A stretch of 64,000 nt of DNA from Sphingomonadales bacterium 32-65-25. GTDB lineage: Bacteria; Pseudomonadota; Alphaproteobacteria; Sphingomonadales; Sphingomonadaceae. The translations under genes were made by a program, and so were the position numbers. The DNA lies in assembly GCA_002280855.1 (NCBI GenBank), contig NCEU01000003.1, forward strand, positions 310,001 through 374,000, read 5' to 3'. The notes beneath the pieces are model-generated. The model did no database searches and had not been told where the DNA came from. It saw only the letters and a program-made list of their open reading frames with translations. Each line of letters begins with the position of its first letter. Within the stretch, counting starts at the first letter, position 1. Shown piece after piece: positions 63,759 to 64,000 of this stretch.

Positions 63759-64000
63759 TGGCCAGCAAGACACAGGCCAGCCGGGCGATGACCGGCAAGG
63801 CCGTCACCCGCGCGCCGCGTGACACCGCGCACGAGGGCTTCCTCAATCACAAGCGCGGGCGCTGGGCCAAGGTGGCGATCACCCTCAGCGTGGTGGCTCT
63901 CGGCGCTTATCTGCTCACCGATCCGGTGCCGCGCCACAATGGCGGCACCTGGCTGGGCTATCTGCTCGGCAGCATCGGCGCCGGCATGATCGTCTGGCTG
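63758..64000 (+). CDS. membrane protein coupled to the fusion gene, 3' end cut
   Basis: 81 codons are visible before the window ends. The start overlaps the stop of the fusion gene as ATGA. After a basic N-terminus (MASKTQASRAMTG) and the segment RAPRDTAHEGFLNHKRGRWAKV there are two hydrophobic stretches (VAITLSVVALGAYLLTD and GYLLGSIGAGMIVWL), so it is a membrane protein. It could be the electron acceptor or membrane anchor of the fusion protein. The family cannot be told from the fragment. Confidence 0.7.
   Translation, partial: MASKTQASRAMTGKAVTRAPRDTAHEGFLNHKRGRWAKVAITLSVVALGAYLLTDPVPRHNGGTWLGYLLGSIGAGMIVWL

Overview
This window is GC-rich bacterial chromosome, packed with genes on both strands. 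The gene content points to an alphaproteobacterium, most likely of the order Sphingomonadales. The clues are a DUF4402 pilin with its own chaperone and usher, a 180-kDa-class NAD-glutamate dehydrogenase, gatCA set apart from gatB, a TonB-dependent receptor, a NERD nuclease and palindromic CCCCGGA/TCCGGGG intergenic repeats. The genus cannot be fixed from the sequence alone. No phage, IS element or CRISPR array was seen.

Region 1 (1-8.8 kb) holds the end of a DUF1501 gene, an alpha/beta-hydrolase lipoprotein, and an operon for a periplasmic molybdenum hydroxylase of the isoquinoline/aldehyde oxidoreductase type. That operon has one 2Fe-2S subunit and two tandem large subunits, followed by a DUF2490 protein. 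Facing it are a c-type cytochrome, a PCu(A)C copper chaperone and a DUF2946-like membrane protein.

Region 2 (8.8-13.1 kb) is a three-gene operon shaped like type I secretion (ABC protein, HlyD adaptor, TolC channel). Its ABC protein has lost essentially every ATPase motif. A 16-bp palindrome lies upstream.

Region 3 (13.2-21.6 kb) is mostly housekeeping and stress genes: an omega-aminotransferase, glutathione peroxidase, thymidine kinase, a TIGR00266/AIM24 protein, a TonB receptor, cytochrome b561, uracil-DNA glycosylase, a secreted protein of unknown function and an alpha/beta hydrolase.

Region 4 (21.6-29.1 kb) has a chaperone-usher pilus operon (DUF4402 pilin, chaperone, usher). Diverging from it is a hybrid histidine kinase (GAF-PAS-PAS-HK-REC) coupled to a LuxR-type response regulator. 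An AT-richer gene-free stretch and tRNA-Thr(CGU) follow.

Region 5 (29.9-44.8 kb) carries a small unknown protein, NAD-glutamate dehydrogenase, gatC-gatA, a GtrA flippase and GT2 glycosyltransferase pair, a methyltransferase and a polytopic membrane protein, gatB, a NERD nuclease-like protein with a C-terminal zinc ribbon, and a SleB-like cell-wall hydrolase.

Region 6 (44.4-51.6 kb) contains a polysaccharide O-acetylation module (DUF459 SGNH, second SGNH, MBOAT) joined by ATGA overlaps. After it come an AI-2E/PerM transporter, a repeat-bearing gap, a MlaA-like protein and about 600 bp without a recognisable gene.

Region 7 (51.7-56.8 kb) is a DabA-DabB inorganic-carbon uptake pair transcribed away from a LysR regulator. 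Region 8 (56.8-61.1 kb) is ccmF-ccmG-ccmH-ccmI for cytochrome c maturation. This fits the c-type cytochrome encoded in region 1.

Region 9 (61.2-64 kb) encodes a large fusion of a flavin reductase, two cyclic-nucleotide-binding domains and a ferredoxin-like module with four 4Fe-4S motifs. It is translationally coupled to a membrane protein cut by the window end. This fusion and the ATPase-dead secretion operon are the two most unusual things here.
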